Of a stretch of DNA of 64,000 nucleotides, positions 32,701 to 48,592 are shown one piece after another; position 1 is the first letter of the stretch; the number at the start of each line of letters is the position of its first letter. The notes beneath the pieces were generated by a model that was not told the origin of the DNA, did not search any database, and saw only the letters and a list, made by a program, of their open reading frames with translations. Source of the stretch: Eriocheir sinensis (lineage: Eukaryota > Arthropoda > Malacostraca > Decapoda > Varunidae); contig NW_026110541.1 in NCBI RefSeq assembly GCF_024679095.1, positions 704,667 through 768,666 of the forward strand, read 5' to 3'. The translations under genes were made by a program, and so were the position numbers.

Positions 32701-35486
32701 ATATGTATTTTGAATATATTTTTTCATAGAAATTTACTCTATTTTATGTGTATTCGTATATATTTTGATACAAATTTACGTTATTTATGTGTATTTCGCA
32801 TATCTATTTCAATACAAATTTTCTTTATTGTATGTGCCTTTTGTATATTTATTTTGATGCAAATTTAATTATTTTATGTGTATTTTTGTATATATATTTT
32901 TAAACAAATATGCGTTATTATATGGGTATTTTGCATCTTTATTTTCATACAAATTTACATTATTTTATTGATTGTCTGTTTATTTATTTTGATACGATTT
33001 TACGTTATTCTGTGTATTTTGTATATATATTTTTAGACATATATACATTATTTAATATATATTTTGTACATATATTTTATGGAAATTTACGTTATCTTAT
33101 GTGTATTTGTTTATATATTTTCATACAAATTTACATTATTTTATGTGTATTTTGTATATGTATTTAAATTTTTTTTTGCCTAATTTCATGTGTATTTTGC
33201 ATATCTATTTTCAAACAAATTTAAATTATTTTTGTGTATTTTTGTATTATTTTTATATAAATTTTTGTTATTTTATTTGTATTTTGTATATATATTTTCC
33301 TACACATATACATTCTTTTAGAGGAAATTTTGTTTATTTATTTTGATACGAATTTACATTATTTTATGTGTATTTTGTATATATATTTTTCTATGTATTT
33401 ACATTATTTTATGTGTATTTTGTATATATATTTTCATAAAAATTTATGTAATTTTATTGTATGTATTCGTATATATTTTGATAAAAAAAATTCATTATTT
33501 TATGTTTTTTTTGCATATCTATTTCAATAAAAATCTACCTTATTGTATGTGTATTTTGTATATTTATTTTAATACAAATTTAATTATTTTATGTGTATTT
33601 TTGTATATATTTTTTTTTATATATGAGATATTTTATGGGTATTTTGCATCTTTAATTTTATAAATTTTTACATTACGTAAATATCTTTTGTACGTATTTA
33701 CATTATTTAATGTGTATTTTGTTTATACATTTTATACAAATTTACGTTATTATATGTGTATTTGAATATATATTTTGATACAAATTTACATTATTTTATG
33801 TATTTTCTATATTTATTTCAATTCAAATTTAGCTTATTTTATGTGTCTTTTGTATATCTATTTTCATACAAATTTAATTATTTTTGTTTATTTTTGTATA
33901 TAGTTTTATACAATTTTACGTTAATTTATGTGTATTTTGTATATTTATATTTATACAAGTAAACATTATTTTATTGGCATTTAGTTTATTTATTTTGATA
34001 CGAATTTACATTATTTTATGTGTATTTTGTATACATTTTCTTATACGTATTTACTTCATTTTGTGTATTTTGTATATATATTTTATAGAAATCTACGTTA
34101 TTTTATGTGTATTCGTATGTATATTTTGAAACAAATTTACATTGTTTTATATGTATTTTGCATATCTATTTCAATACAAATTTACCTTATTGTATGTGCA
34201 TTTTGTATATTTATTGTAATACAAATTTAAATATTTTATGTGCATTTTGGTATATATATTTTCATAAAAAATCCGTTGTTTTATTGGTATTTTGCATCTT
34301 TATTTTCATACAAATTTATATTATTTTATTAATATTCTGTGTATTTATTTTGATACTATTTTACATTATTCTATTTGTGTTTTGTATATATTTTTTAATA
34401 CATATTTACATTATTTAATGTGCATTTTCTATATATATTTCATACAAATTTTCGTTATTTTAAGTGTATTTGATTATATATTTTTATTCAAATTTACATT
34501 ATTTTATGTGTATTTTGTATATGTATTTCAATAGAAATTTACCTAATTTCATGTGTATTTTGTATATATATTTTATACAAATTTAAATTATTTTTTGTGT
34601 ATTTTTGTATAGAGTTTTATACAAATTTACAATATTTTATGTGTATTTTGTATATCTATTTTCATACAAATACGCATTCTTTTATTGATATTTTGTTTAT
34701 TTTTTTTGATGCGAATTTACATTATTTAATGTGAATTGTGTATATATATTTTTATACGTATTTACGTCATTTCATGTGTATTTTGTATATATATATTTCT
34801 ATAGAAATATACGTTATTTTATGTGTATTCGTGTATATATTTTGAAACCTATATACATTGTTTTATGTGCATTTTGCATATTTTTTCAATACAAATTTAC
34901 CTTATTGTACGTGCATTTTGTATATTAATTTTAATACAAATTTAGCTATTCTATGTGTATTTTTGTATATGTATTTTTATAAAAATATGCTTTATTTTAT
35001 GGGTATTTTGCATCTTTATTTTCATACAAAATTGCATTATTTTATTGATATTCTGTGTATTTATTTTGATACGATTTTACATTATTCTATGTATATTTTG
35101 TATATCTATTTTATACCAATGTACGTTATTTTATGTGAATTTGTTTTCATTTCATACAAATTTACATTATTTTATGTGAATTTTGTACATGCATTTAAAT
35201 ACAAATTTAACTAATTATATGTGTATTTTGTATATCTATTTTCATACAAATTGAAATTAATTTTGTGTATTTTTGTATATATTTTTATTCAAATTTTCGT
35301 AATTTTATGTGTATTTTGCATATTATTTTCCTACAAATATACGTTCTTTTATCGGAATTTTATTTATTTATTTTGATACGAATTTTCATTTTTTTTAGGT
35401 GTATTGATATATATATTTTTATACTTATTTACATTATTTTATATGTCTTTTAAATATATATTTTCATAGAAATTTACTCTATATGT
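29731..35486 (+). repeat. Longest uniform satellite block
   Basis: 5.76 kb in plus orientation. Its sections are paralogous to other blocks: 29830-30400 to 13950-14290 and 47405-47900, 32161-32765 to 103-700, and 34590-35486 to 720-1616. Hundreds of codons remain open in every plus frame, as the stop-free monomer predicts, and no ordinary coding signal is present. It ends at the recurrent tagaaatttactctat junction. Confidence 0.88.
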
Positions 35487-36344
35487 ATATACAAAAAAAT
35501 ACAAAAATATTTTAAATTTGTATGAAAATAAATATACAAAATACACATAAAATTAGGTAAATTTGTATTGAAATACATATACTAAATACACTTAAAATAA
35601 TGTAAATTTGAATAAAATTATATAAACAAATACACTTAAAATAACGTTAATTTGTATAAAATATATATAAAAAATACACATTAAATAATGAAAATATGTA
35701 TAAAAAAATATATACAAAACACAAATAGTATAATATAAAATCGTACCAAAATATACACACAGAATATTAATAAAATAACGTACATTCGTATGAAAACTAA
35801 GATGCAAAATACCTATAAAATAACGCATTTTTTATAAAATTATATATACCAAAATACACATAAAATATTTCAATTTGTATTAAAATAAATATACAAAATG
35901 CACATACTATAAGGTAAATTTGTATTGAAATAGATATGCAAAAAACATATAAAACAATGAAAATTTTTTCAATATATATACGAATACACATAAAATAACG
36001 TAGATTTCTATAAATATATATATACAAAATATAAATAAAATTAAGTAAATACGAATCAAAAATGTATACAAAATGCACATAAAATAATGTAAATTCGTAT
36101 AAATATAAATAAACAAAATACCAATAAGAGAATGTGTATTTGTATAAATATAAATATACAAAATGCACATAAAATAACGTAAATTTGTATAAAACTATAT
36201 ACAAAAATACACAGAAGTAATTAAATTTGTGTGAAAATAGATATACAAAATACACACAAAATAAGCTAAATTTGAGTTGAAATATATATACAAAATACAT
36301 AAAATAAATTAAATTCGTTTCTAAATATTTTTAACAAACACAGA
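35487..36344 (-). repeat. Satellite block, inverted
   Basis: Minus orientation. 35487-35850 matches 53830-54150 and 58295-58650, which follow the same junction. It carries aaaacacaaatagtataata and the aaactaagatgcaaaat variant. Confidence 0.85.
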
Positions 36345-36973
36345 TGTGTATTTTGTATATCTATTTTGTATGTATATTTTCATAGAAATTTACTCTATTT
36401 TATGGGTATTCGTATATATATTTTTATACAAATTTACATTATTAATGTGTATTTTGCATATCTATTTCAATACAAATTTACTTTATTGTACGTGCATTTT
36501 GTATATTTATTTTAATACTAATTTAACTATTTTATATGTCTTTTTGAATATATATTTTTATGCAAATATGCGTTATTATATGGATATATTGCATCTTTAT
36601 TTTCATACAAATTTACATTATTTTATTGATATTCTCCTTATTTATTTTGATACGATTTAAAATTATTCTATATGTTTTTTGTATATATTTTTTTATATAT
36701 ATATTTACATTATTTAATGTTCATTTTGTATTTATATTTTATCCAAATTTACATTATTTTATGTGTATTTGTTTATATATTTTCATACATATTTACATTA
36801 TTTTATGTGTTTTTTGTATATATATTTTTCTACGTATTTAAAATATTCTATGTGTATTTTGTATATACATTTTCATAAAAAAATTACGTTATTTTATTGT
36901 GTGTATATATTACTGTATAAGTATATATTTTGATACAAATTTTATACAAATTCATGTTATTTAATGTGTATTC
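36345..36973 (+). repeat. Satellite block
   Basis: Plus orientation. It is the reverse complement, in order, of 42240-42760, sharing the gcaaatatgcgttattata, ggatat-type and tttctacgtattta monomers. It switches at about 36974 inside gtgtattcgtgtcaaaa. Confidence 0.84.
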
Positions 36974-38489
36974 GTGTCAAAATAAATTAACAAAATATCA
37001 TGAAAAGAATGTGTATTTGTATGAAAATAAATAATAGATAATAAATTTGTATAAAATATATATGCAAGATACACATTAAATAATGTAAATATGTATAAAA
37101 AAGTATATACAAAAAACAAATAGAATAATGTAAAATCGTATCAAAATAAATACACCGAATATTAATAAAATAATGTAAATTTGTATGAAAATAAAGATGC
37201 AAAATTCCCATAAAATAGCGCATTTCTTATAAAAATATATATACCAAAATACACATTAAATAATGTAAATACGTATAAAAAAATGTGTACAAAATACACA
37301 TATAATCATGTAATTCGTATCAAAATAAATAAACAAAATACCAATAAAATAATATAAATTTGTATGAGTAAACGTGTATAAATATAAATGTACAAAATAC
37401 ACATACAAAATAAACATAACATAACTAAAATTTGTATTGATATATATTCAAAAATACATATAAATAATTTGAGTTTGTATGAAAATAGATATTCAAAATA
37501 CACATAAAACTAGGTAAATTTCTTTTGAAATATATATACAAAATACCCATAAAATATTGTAAATTTGTGTCAAAATATATAAACAAATACACATAAAATA
37601 ACGTAAATTTGTATGAAAAATATATACAAAATACACATAATGTCAAATCGTATCAAAATGAATGAGCAGAATATCAATAAAATAACGTAAATTTTGTATG
37701 AATATAAAGATGCAAAATACCCATAAAATAAAGCATATTTTTATAAAAATACATATACAAAAATACACATAGAATAATTAAATTTGTATTAAAATTAATA
37801 TAAAAAATGCATATACAATAAGGTAAATTTGTATTGAAAAACTATGCAAAATACACATAAAACAATGTATATTTGTTTCAAAATATATATACGAATACAC
37901 ATAAAATAACATATATTTTATAGAAATATATACAAAATACACATGAAATGACGTAAATACGTATAAAATATATATACACAATACACATTAAATAATGTGA
38001 ATTCGCGTCAAAATAAATAAACAAAATATCAATAAAAATGTGTATTTATGAAAATAGATATACAAAATACACATAAAATATTTTAAATTTATATAAAACT
38101 CTTTTTATAAAAATATATATACCAAAATAATAAAATATTTAAAATTTGTATTACAATAAATATACAAAATGCACATACAATAAGATAGATTTATATTGAA
38201 ATAGATATGCTAAATACATATAAAACAATGTAAATTTGCTTCAAAATATAAATACTAATACACATAAAATAACGTAGATTACTATTAAAATATATATACA
38301 AAATACACATTAAATGAAGTAAAAACGTATAAGAAAATGTATACAAAGTACACATAAAATAAATAAATTTGTATTAGAATAAATATACAAAATACACATA
38401 CAATAAGGTAAATCTATATTGAAATAGATATGCAAAATAAACATAAAATAATGTAAATTTGTATCAAAACATATACGAATACACACAAT
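36974..38489 (-). repeat. Satellite block, inverted
   Basis: Minus orientation. The left part copies 5150-5410, the middle (37400-37700) copies 60400-60690, and the section 37740-38100 copies the reverse complement of 31980-32270 and 34600-34990. It ends at acacacaataaaatac. Confidence 0.84.
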
Positions 38490-39772
38490 AAAATACAAAT
38501 TTAAATATTTTATGTGTATTTTGGTATATATATTTTTATAAGAAATGCGCTATTTGATGGGAATTTTGCATTTTTATTTTCATACAAATTTACATTATTT
38601 TATTAATATTCGGTGTATTTATTTTGATACGATTTCACATTATTCTATTTGTTTTTTGTATTTTTTTTTTATACATAGTTACATTATTTAATGTGTATCT
38701 TGCATCTTTATCGTAATTTTGTTTATTTATTTTATACAAATTTACATTATTTTCAGTGCATTTGATATGTATATTTTATACTTATTTATATCATTTTATT
38801 TGTGTTTTGAATATATATTTTCATAGAATTTTACTCTATTTTATGGGTATTCGTATATATATTTTGATACAAATTTACATTATTTATGTTTATTTTCGAT
38901 ATCTATTTCAATACTAATTTTACCTTATTGTATGTGCATTTTGTATATTTATTTTAATACAAGTTCAAACATTTTGTGTATTTTGGTATCAATAATTTTA
39001 TAAAAAAATGCGTTATTTTATAGGTATTTTGCATCTTAATTTTCATTTTATATGTACTTTGTATATATATTTTTATACGCTCTTATATTATTTAATATTT
39101 ATTTTGAATATAAATTTTTATACAAATTCATGGTATTTTATGTGTATTTGTATATATATTTTCATATAAATTTACATTATTGTATGTGTATTTTGTACAT
39201 TTATTTTATTACAAATCTACCTTATTTTATATTTATTTTGTATGTGTATTTTGTATATTTATATTTATCCAAATACACATTCTTTTATTGGTATTTTGTT
39301 TATTTATTTTATTTCGATTTTACATTATTTTATGTGTATTTTGAATATGTTTTTTTTATACGTATTTACTTAATTTTATGTGTATTTTGTATATATATTT
39401 TTATAGAAATCTACGTTTTTTTATTTGTATTCGTATATATATTTTGAAACAAATTTACATTGTTTTATATGTATTTTTGCATATCTCTTTCAATACAAAT
39501 TTACCTTATTGAATATGCATTTTGTATATTTATTTCAATACAAATTTAAAAATTTTATGTGTTTTTTGGTATATATATTTTTATAAGAAATGCGCTATTA
39601 TATGGGAATTTTGCATCTTTATTTTCATACAAATTTACATTATTTTATTAATATTCGGTGTATTTATTTTGATACGATTTTACATTATTCTATTTGTTTT
39701 TTGTATATACATTTTTATACATATTTACATTATTTAATGTGTATCTTGCGTATAGATTTTATACAAATTTAT
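38490..39772 (+). repeat. Satellite block
   Basis: Plus orientation. 38500-38710 matches 41450-41640 and the tandem repeats at 54470 and 55506 (aaatgcgcta, cggtgtatttattttg). 39050-39740 matches 40960-41640. Confidence 0.85.
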
Positions 39773-40417
<645 letters not shown>

Positions 40418-41701
40418 CTTGTATGTTGAATATTTTGTTAATACAAATTTACCATATTATATACGCATTTTGTATATTAATTTTTATACAAATTTAATTA
40501 TTCAATGTGTATTTTTGTATCTGTATTTTTATAAACATATGGATTATTTTTTGGGTATTATGCATCTTTATTTTCATACAAATTTACATTATTTTATTGA
40601 TATTCTGCTCATTCATTTTGATACGAATTGACATTATTCTATGTGTATTTTGTATATATTTTTCATACAAATTTACGTTATTTTATGTGTATTTGTTTAT
40701 ATATTTTGCCACAAATTTACAATATTTTATGGCTATTTTGTATATACATTTCAAAAGAAATTTACCTAGTTTTATGTGTATTTTGTATATCTATTTTCAT
40801 ACAAACTCAAATTATTTCTATGTATTTTTGTATATATTTTAATACAAATTTTAGTTATGTTATGCGTATTTTGTAAATTTATTTTCATTCATATACATAT
40901 ATTTTTTTATTGGTGTTTTGTTGATTTATATTGATACGAATTTACATTATTTTATATGTACTTTTTATATATATTTTTATACTCTTTTACATTATTTAAT
41001 ATTTATTTTGAATATATTTTATACAAATTCATGGTGTTTTTTATGTGTGTATATATATTTTCATATAAATTTACATTATTTTATGTGTATTTTGTACATA
41101 TATTTTATGACAAATCTACCTTATTTTATGTTAATTTTGTATATGTATTTTGTATATTTATATTTATCCAAATACACATTCTTTTATTGGTATTTTGTTT
41201 ATTTATTTTAAATCGGATTTACATTATTTTAGGTGTATTTTGTATACATTTTTTTATACGTATTTACTTAATTTTATGTGTATTTTGTATTAATATTTTT
41301 AGAAATCTACGTTTTTTATTTGTATTCGTATATATATTTTGAAACAAATTTACATTGTTTTATATGTATTTTTGCATATCTCTTTCAATACAAATTTACC
41401 TTATTGTATGTGCATTTTGTATATTTATTTCAATACAAATTTAAATATTTTATGTGTATTTTGGTATATATATTTTTATAAGAAATGCGCTATTTTATGG
41501 GAATTTTGCATCTTTATTTTCATACAAATTTACATTATTTTATTAATATTCGGTGTATTTATTTTGATACGAATTTAATTATTCTATTTGTTTTTTGTAT
41601 ATACTTTTTTATACATATTTACATTATTTAATGAGTATCTTGCATATATATTTTATAGAAATTTATTATCTATTATCTATTTTTATACAAATACATTCTT
41701 T
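40418..41701 (+). repeat. Satellite block with uninterrupted counterpart of the LINE left flank
   Basis: Plus orientation. 40418-41279 is the paralogue of 16358-17218. Past 41279 it continues normally (gtattttgtattaat), showing what the left LINE flank looked like. It ends in a fold-back at 41701. Confidence 0.87.
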
Positions 41702-41735
41702 ATACCAATAAAAGAATGTGTATTTGTATAAATAT
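41678..41735. repeat. Fold-back palindrome at an orientation switch
   Basis: The left arm ttttatacaaatacattctt is followed by a spacer of about 9 bp and the right arm aaagaatgtgtatttgtata, its reverse complement except for a two-base insertion. It lies exactly where orientation changes from plus to minus. It could form a hairpin of about 20 bp per arm. Confidence 0.8.
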
Positions 41736-44084
41736 AAATATACAAAATGCACATAAAATAACGTAAATTTATATAAAACTATAGACATAAAATAACGCAA
41801 ATTTCTATAAAAATATATGTACAAAAATGAACATAAAATAAATTTGCATATAAATATATATACAAAACACACTTTAGATAATGTAAATGAGTATAAAAAT
41901 ATGTATACAAAATACCTATGAAATAATCTAAATTCGTATCGAATTAAATTAAGAAAATATCAATAAAATAATGTAATTTTGGATGAAAATATATATACAA
42001 AATACACATAAAATAACCTAAACACAAATACAAATATACACATAAAATAATTTAAAATTGAATGAAATAAATATGCAAAATAAACATAAAATAAGGTAAA
42101 TTTGTAATGAAATATATGAAAAAATACACATAAAATAATATAAATTTGTATGAAAATATATATACAAATACACATTAAATAACATGAATTTGTATAAAAT
42201 TTGTATCAAAATATATACTGATACACACAATAAAATAAGGTAATTTTTTTATGAAAATGTATATACAAAATACACATAAAATAATTTAAATACGTAGAAA
42301 AATATATATACAAAAAACACATAAAATAATGTAAATTTGTACGAAAATATATAAACAAATACACATAAAATAATGTAAATTTGGATAAAATATATATACA
42401 AAATGAACATTAAATAATGTAAATATGTATAAAAAAAAATATACAAAATACACATAGGGTAATGTTAAATCGTATCAAAATAAATAAAGAGAATATCAAC
42501 AAAATAATGTAAATTTGTATGAAAATCAAGATGCAAAATATCCATATAATAACGCATATTTGCATAAAAATATATATACAAAAATACATATAAAATAGTT
42601 AAATTTGTATTAAAATAAATATACAAAATGCACGTACAATAAAGTAAATTTGTATTGAAATAGATATGCAAAATACACATCAATAATATAAATTTGTATC
42701 AAAATATATATACGAATACTCATAAAATAGAGTAAATTTCTATGAAAATATACATACAAAATAGACATACAAAATACACATATAACTAGTTAAATTTGTA
42801 TTTAAATACATGTACAAAAACGCATAAAATAATGTAGATTTGTATGAAATGAAAACAAATACATTTTATATAAAATATATATACAAAATACACATAGAAT
42901 AATGTAAAATCATATCAAAATAAATACACAGAATATCAATAAAATAATGTAAATTTGTATGAAAATAAAGATGCAAAATACCCATAAAATAAAGCATATT
43001 TTTATAAAAATACATATACAAAAATACACATAGATTAATCAAATTTGTATTAAAATTAATATACAAAATGCACATACAATAAGGTAAATTTGTATTGAAA
43101 AAATATGCAAAATACACATAAAATAATGTAAACTTGTTTCAAAATATATATACGAATACACATCAAATAACGCAGATTTCTATAGAAATATATATACAAA
43201 ATACACTTGAAATAATGTAAATACGTATAAAAATATATATACAAAATACACATTAAATAATGTTAATTCGTGTCAAAATAAATAAACAAAATATCATGAA
43301 AAGAACGTGTATTTGTATGAAAATAGATATACAAAATACACATAAAATAACTTAAATTTGTATAAAACTATATACAAAAATACACAAAAATAATTTAAAC
43401 TTGTATGAAAATAAATATACAAAAAACATATAAAAATAGGTAAATTTGTATTGAAATACATATACAAAATACACATAAAATAATGTAAATTTGAATGAAA
43501 ATATATAAACAGATAGACTTAAAATAACGTAAATTTGTATCAAATATATATACAAAAATACATTAAATAATGTATATGTATAAAAAAATATATACAAAAC
43601 ACAAATAAAATAATGTAAAATCGTATCAAAATAAATACAGAAAATATTAATAAAATAATGTAAATATGTATGAAAATTAAGATGCAAAATACCCATAAAA
43701 TAACGCATTTTTTATAAAAATATAAATACTAAAAACATAAAATATTTGATTTTGTATTAAAATAAATAGATATACAAAATACACATAAAATAATCTAAAT
43801 TTGAATTGAAATATATATACAAAATACATAAAATAATGTAAATTTGTATCAAAATACCTATACAAATACACATATAATAACGTAAATTTGTATAAAAATA
43901 TATAAACAAAATACACATTAAATAATGTAAATACGTATAAAAAATGTAAAAAATACACAAATAATCATGTAATTCGTATCAAAATAAATAGACAAAATAC
44001 CAATAAAATAATGTAAATTTCTATGAGAAAACATATACAAAATACACATAAATAACGCAAATATCAATAAAAACATATATAATA
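41702..44084 (-). repeat. Satellite block, inverted
   Basis: Minus orientation. 41702-43400 is the well-preserved counterpart of the indel-rich segment 62186-63960. The position equivalent to the long TA tract at 62911 holds a short TA core here (about 42395). It ends at the junction shared with 27547. Confidence 0.87.
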
Positions 44085-44222
44085 TCATATATTTTTATAC
44101 ATATTTAAAATATTTAATGTATATTTTGTATATATATTTCATAAAAATTTACGTGATTTTATATGTATTTGTTTATATATTTTAATACTAATTTACATTA
44201 TTTTATGTGAGTTTTGTTTTTA
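44085..44222 (+). repeat. Satellite, left flank of SINE
   Basis: About three monomers in plus orientation. It aligns with 51680-51799, where the same string runs on without interruption. Confidence 0.86.
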
Positions 44223-44232
44223 GGGTAGGCGG

Positions 44233-44243
44233 TGGCCGAAGTG
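44233..44243 (+). promoter_or_regulatory. RNA polymerase III box A of the SINE
   Basis: tggccgaagtg fits the TRGYNNARNNG box A consensus and lies eight bases into the tRNA-like head, as expected. Confidence 0.85.
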
Positions 44244-44285
44244 ATAGCGTACTGGACCCACATTCGCCGCGTGATGGACGACGCG

Positions 44286-44296
44286 GGTTCGAATCC
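44286..44296 (+). promoter_or_regulatory. RNA polymerase III box B of the SINE
   Basis: ggttcgaatcc is a perfect match to the GGTTCGANTCC consensus, 42 bp after box A. That spacing suits a tRNA with a long variable arm. Confidence 0.92.
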
Positions 44297-44313
44297 TCAC
44301 GCTACCACTCGGA

Positions 44314-44318
44314 TTTTT
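44314..44318 (+). terminator. T5 run just after the tRNA-like head
   Basis: Five consecutive T residues (ggatttttcgg) lie 7 bp past the end of the tRNA-like head. Four or more T on the non-template strand is the usual RNA polymerase III stop, so a transcript from boxes A and B might end here rather than at the A tail. Whether this is family-wide or private to this copy cannot be told from one copy. Confidence 0.5.
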
Positions 44319-44486
44319 CGGTCACCGCCGAGTGGCTTAAAACTACCCACATGCTGTCCTGAAGACCACCCATCAACCCGGACTCTAGAGGAAGCCGTCC
44401 AAGCGAATCAAGTACGAGTTCCGAGGGGTAGCATGAGCCAATGCAAGATGGCGCCACTATAAACACTCGCCTGCGCCAGAACGGGC

Positions 44487-44544
44487 TGGGCCGACCATCA
44501 GGCCCCACCTGGAAGAAGCCTTGGGCCGACCATCAGGCCCCACC
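44487..44544 (+). repeat. Two 23-bp direct repeats in the SINE body
   Basis: tgggccgaccatcaggcc plus ccacc occurs at 44487-44509 and again at 44522-44544, a 35-bp period. Each unit contains the inverted repeat gggcc/ggccc with an 8-base loop. In the RNA this could give two identical small hairpins before the tail. Confidence 0.93.
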
Positions 44545-44579
44545 GGGAAAATGCCTACCGGCGCAATAGGCGACAACGT

Positions 44580-44608
44580 AAAAAAAAAGAAAAAAAAAAG
44601 AAAAAAAA
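44580..44608 (+). other. A-rich tail of the SINE
   Basis: 29 bp of A interrupted by single G residues, giving the pattern A(n)G A(n)G A(n). It marks the 3' end of the element and its plus orientation. Confidence 0.9.
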
Positions 44609-46377
44609 TGTATATCAATACAAATTTGCCAAACTTTATGTGTATTTTGCATATCTATTTTCAAACAAATTTAAATTATTTTTGTGTATATTTGTATATA
44701 TTTTTATACAAATTTTAGTTATTTTATTTGTTTTTTGTATATATATTTTCCTACAAATATACATTCTTTTATTGGAATTTTGTGTATTTAATTTTTTACG
44801 AATTTACATTATTTTATGTGTATTTTGTATATATATTTTTCTACGTATTTAAACTATTTTATGTGTATTTTATATATACATTTTCATAAAAATTTACGTT
44901 ATTTTATTGTGTGTATTCGTATATATTTTGAAACATTTTATACAAATTCATGTTATTTTATGTGTATTTGTATATATTTTCATACAAATTTATATTATTT
45001 TATGTGTATTCTTACATATATTTTATTACAAATTTACCTTATTTTATGTTTATTTTGTATATTTATTTCATTCAATTTTAAATTATTTAATGTGTATATT
45101 TGTATTTGTATTTAGGTTATTTTATGTGTGTTTTCTATATACCTTATTTCTATATACATTATTTTATTGTTATTTTCTTAATTTAACTCGATACGAATTT
45201 AGATTATTTCATAGGTATTTTGTATACATATTTTTATACTCATTTACATTATCTAATGTGTGTTTTGTATATATTTTTTTTATGCAAACTAATTTTACGT
45301 GCATTTTTGTTCATATATTTTTATAGAAACTTAAAACGTTATTTTATGTGTATTTTATATATGTTTTCTCATACAAATTTACATTATTTAATTAGTTTTT
45401 TGGTTATTTATTTTGATACGAATGACTTGATTATTGGTGTATTTTGTAAATATTTTTTTATACGTATTTACATTACTTAATGTGTATTTTGTTTATATAT
45501 TTTTTTTACAAATTTACGTTATTATATGTGTATTTGTTAAAAATATTTTGAAACGAGTTTACTTTATTTTATGTATTTTGTATATATATTTCAATTCAAA
45601 TTTAGCTTATTTTGTGTTTATTTTGTATATGTATTTTCATACAAATTTTATTATTTATGTGTTTTTTTGTATAGTTTTATACAAATTTACGTTATTTTAT
45701 GTGCATTTTGTATATTTATATATATACAAATACACATTCTCTTATTGGTATTTTGTTTATTTATGTTTATACAAATTTACATTATTTTATATGTATTTTG
45801 TATACATTTTTGATTCGTATTTACTTAATTTTATTTGTATTTTGTATATATATATTTATAGAAATCTACATTATTTTAAGTGTATTCGTATATATATTTT
45901 GAAACAAATTTACATTGATTTATATGTTTTTGCATATTTATTTCAATACAAATTTACCTTATTGTATGTGCATTTTGTATATTTATTTTAATAGAAATTC
46001 AAATATCTTATGTGTATTTTGGTATATATAATTTTATAAAAATGTTTATATAGGTATTTTGCATCTAAGTTTTCATACAAATGTACATTATTTTATTAAT
46101 ATTCTGTGTATATATTTTGATACGATTTTATATTATACTATTTGTGTTTTGTATATATTTTTTTATACATATTTTCATTATTTAAGTATTTTTTAATATA
46201 TATTTTATACAAATTAACGTTATTTTAAGTGTATTTGTTTATATAATTTCATTCAAATTTACATTATTTTAAGTGTATTTTGTATATGTATTTCAATACA
46301 AATTTACCTAATTTTATGTGTATTTTGTATATTTATTTTCATACAAATTTAAATTATTTTGTGTTTTTGTAGTTACA
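44609..46377 (+). repeat. Satellite block, copy 3 of the 2-kb segment
   Basis: Plus orientation, with marker tcttaatttaactcgatac at 45176. It is collinear with 27690-29560, with a local loss near 45140-45165. It ends at catatagagtaaatttc, the reverse complement of the junction at 53812-53830. Confidence 0.87.
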
Positions 46378-48312
<1,935 letters not shown>

Positions 48313-48518
48313 GTAATCTTACAAAAATATATATACCAAAAAACACATAAAATATTTTAATTTGCATTGAAATAAATATACAAAATGCACATTCAATAAG
48401 GTAAATTTGTATTGAAAGAGATATGCAAAAATACATATAAAACAATGTAAATTTGTTTCAAAATATATATACGAATACAAATAAAAAAACGTAGATTTCT
48501 ATAAAAATATATATACAA
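48313..48518 (-). repeat. Short inverted satellite block
   Basis: Between four and five monomers in minus orientation (ataccaaaaaacacat onward). It returns to plus at about 48519 within caaaaaacaaatttac. Confidence 0.8.
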
Positions 48519-48592
48519 AAAACAAATTTACATTGTTTATATGTATTTTGCATATCTATTTTTGTGTATTCTGTATTTATTTTTGTTATACA
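48519..48592 (+). repeat. 74-bp satellite sliver
   Basis: Plus orientation, ending at tatttttgttatacatag (48578-48595), the reverse complement of the junction at 11965 and 14898. The preceding cattctgtatttatttt-type and gcatatctattttt monomers are inverted copies too. Confidence 0.83.

Larger units (their letters stand above)
44223..44608 (+). mobile_element. tRNA-derived SINE with A-rich tail
   Basis: A 386-bp island of ordinary base composition. An 83-bp tRNA-like head (about 44225-44307) has a box A, a box B and a partial acceptor pairing (gtag near the start with ctac near 44302-44305). Its length and the ggtggccgaagtg start point to a class II tRNA such as Ser. An unrelated body follows, ending in two direct repeats and an A/G-rich tail. 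SINEs are transcribed by RNA polymerase III and mobilised by LINE proteins. The insertion interrupts a satellite segment whose uninterrupted form is seen at about 51793. No target-site duplication longer than about 3 bp is visible, perhaps because both flanks are low-complexity. Confidence 0.9.

Noticed and set aside
44225..44307. A functional tRNA gene (Ser-like)
   Set aside because: The T stem and acceptor stem have several mismatches, and the sequence runs into a SINE body and A tail.
44232..44462. A 76-codon open frame inside the SINE, and a 68-codon frame opposite
   Set aside because: They overlap the tRNA-like head and body of a non-coding element and match no protein I recognise.
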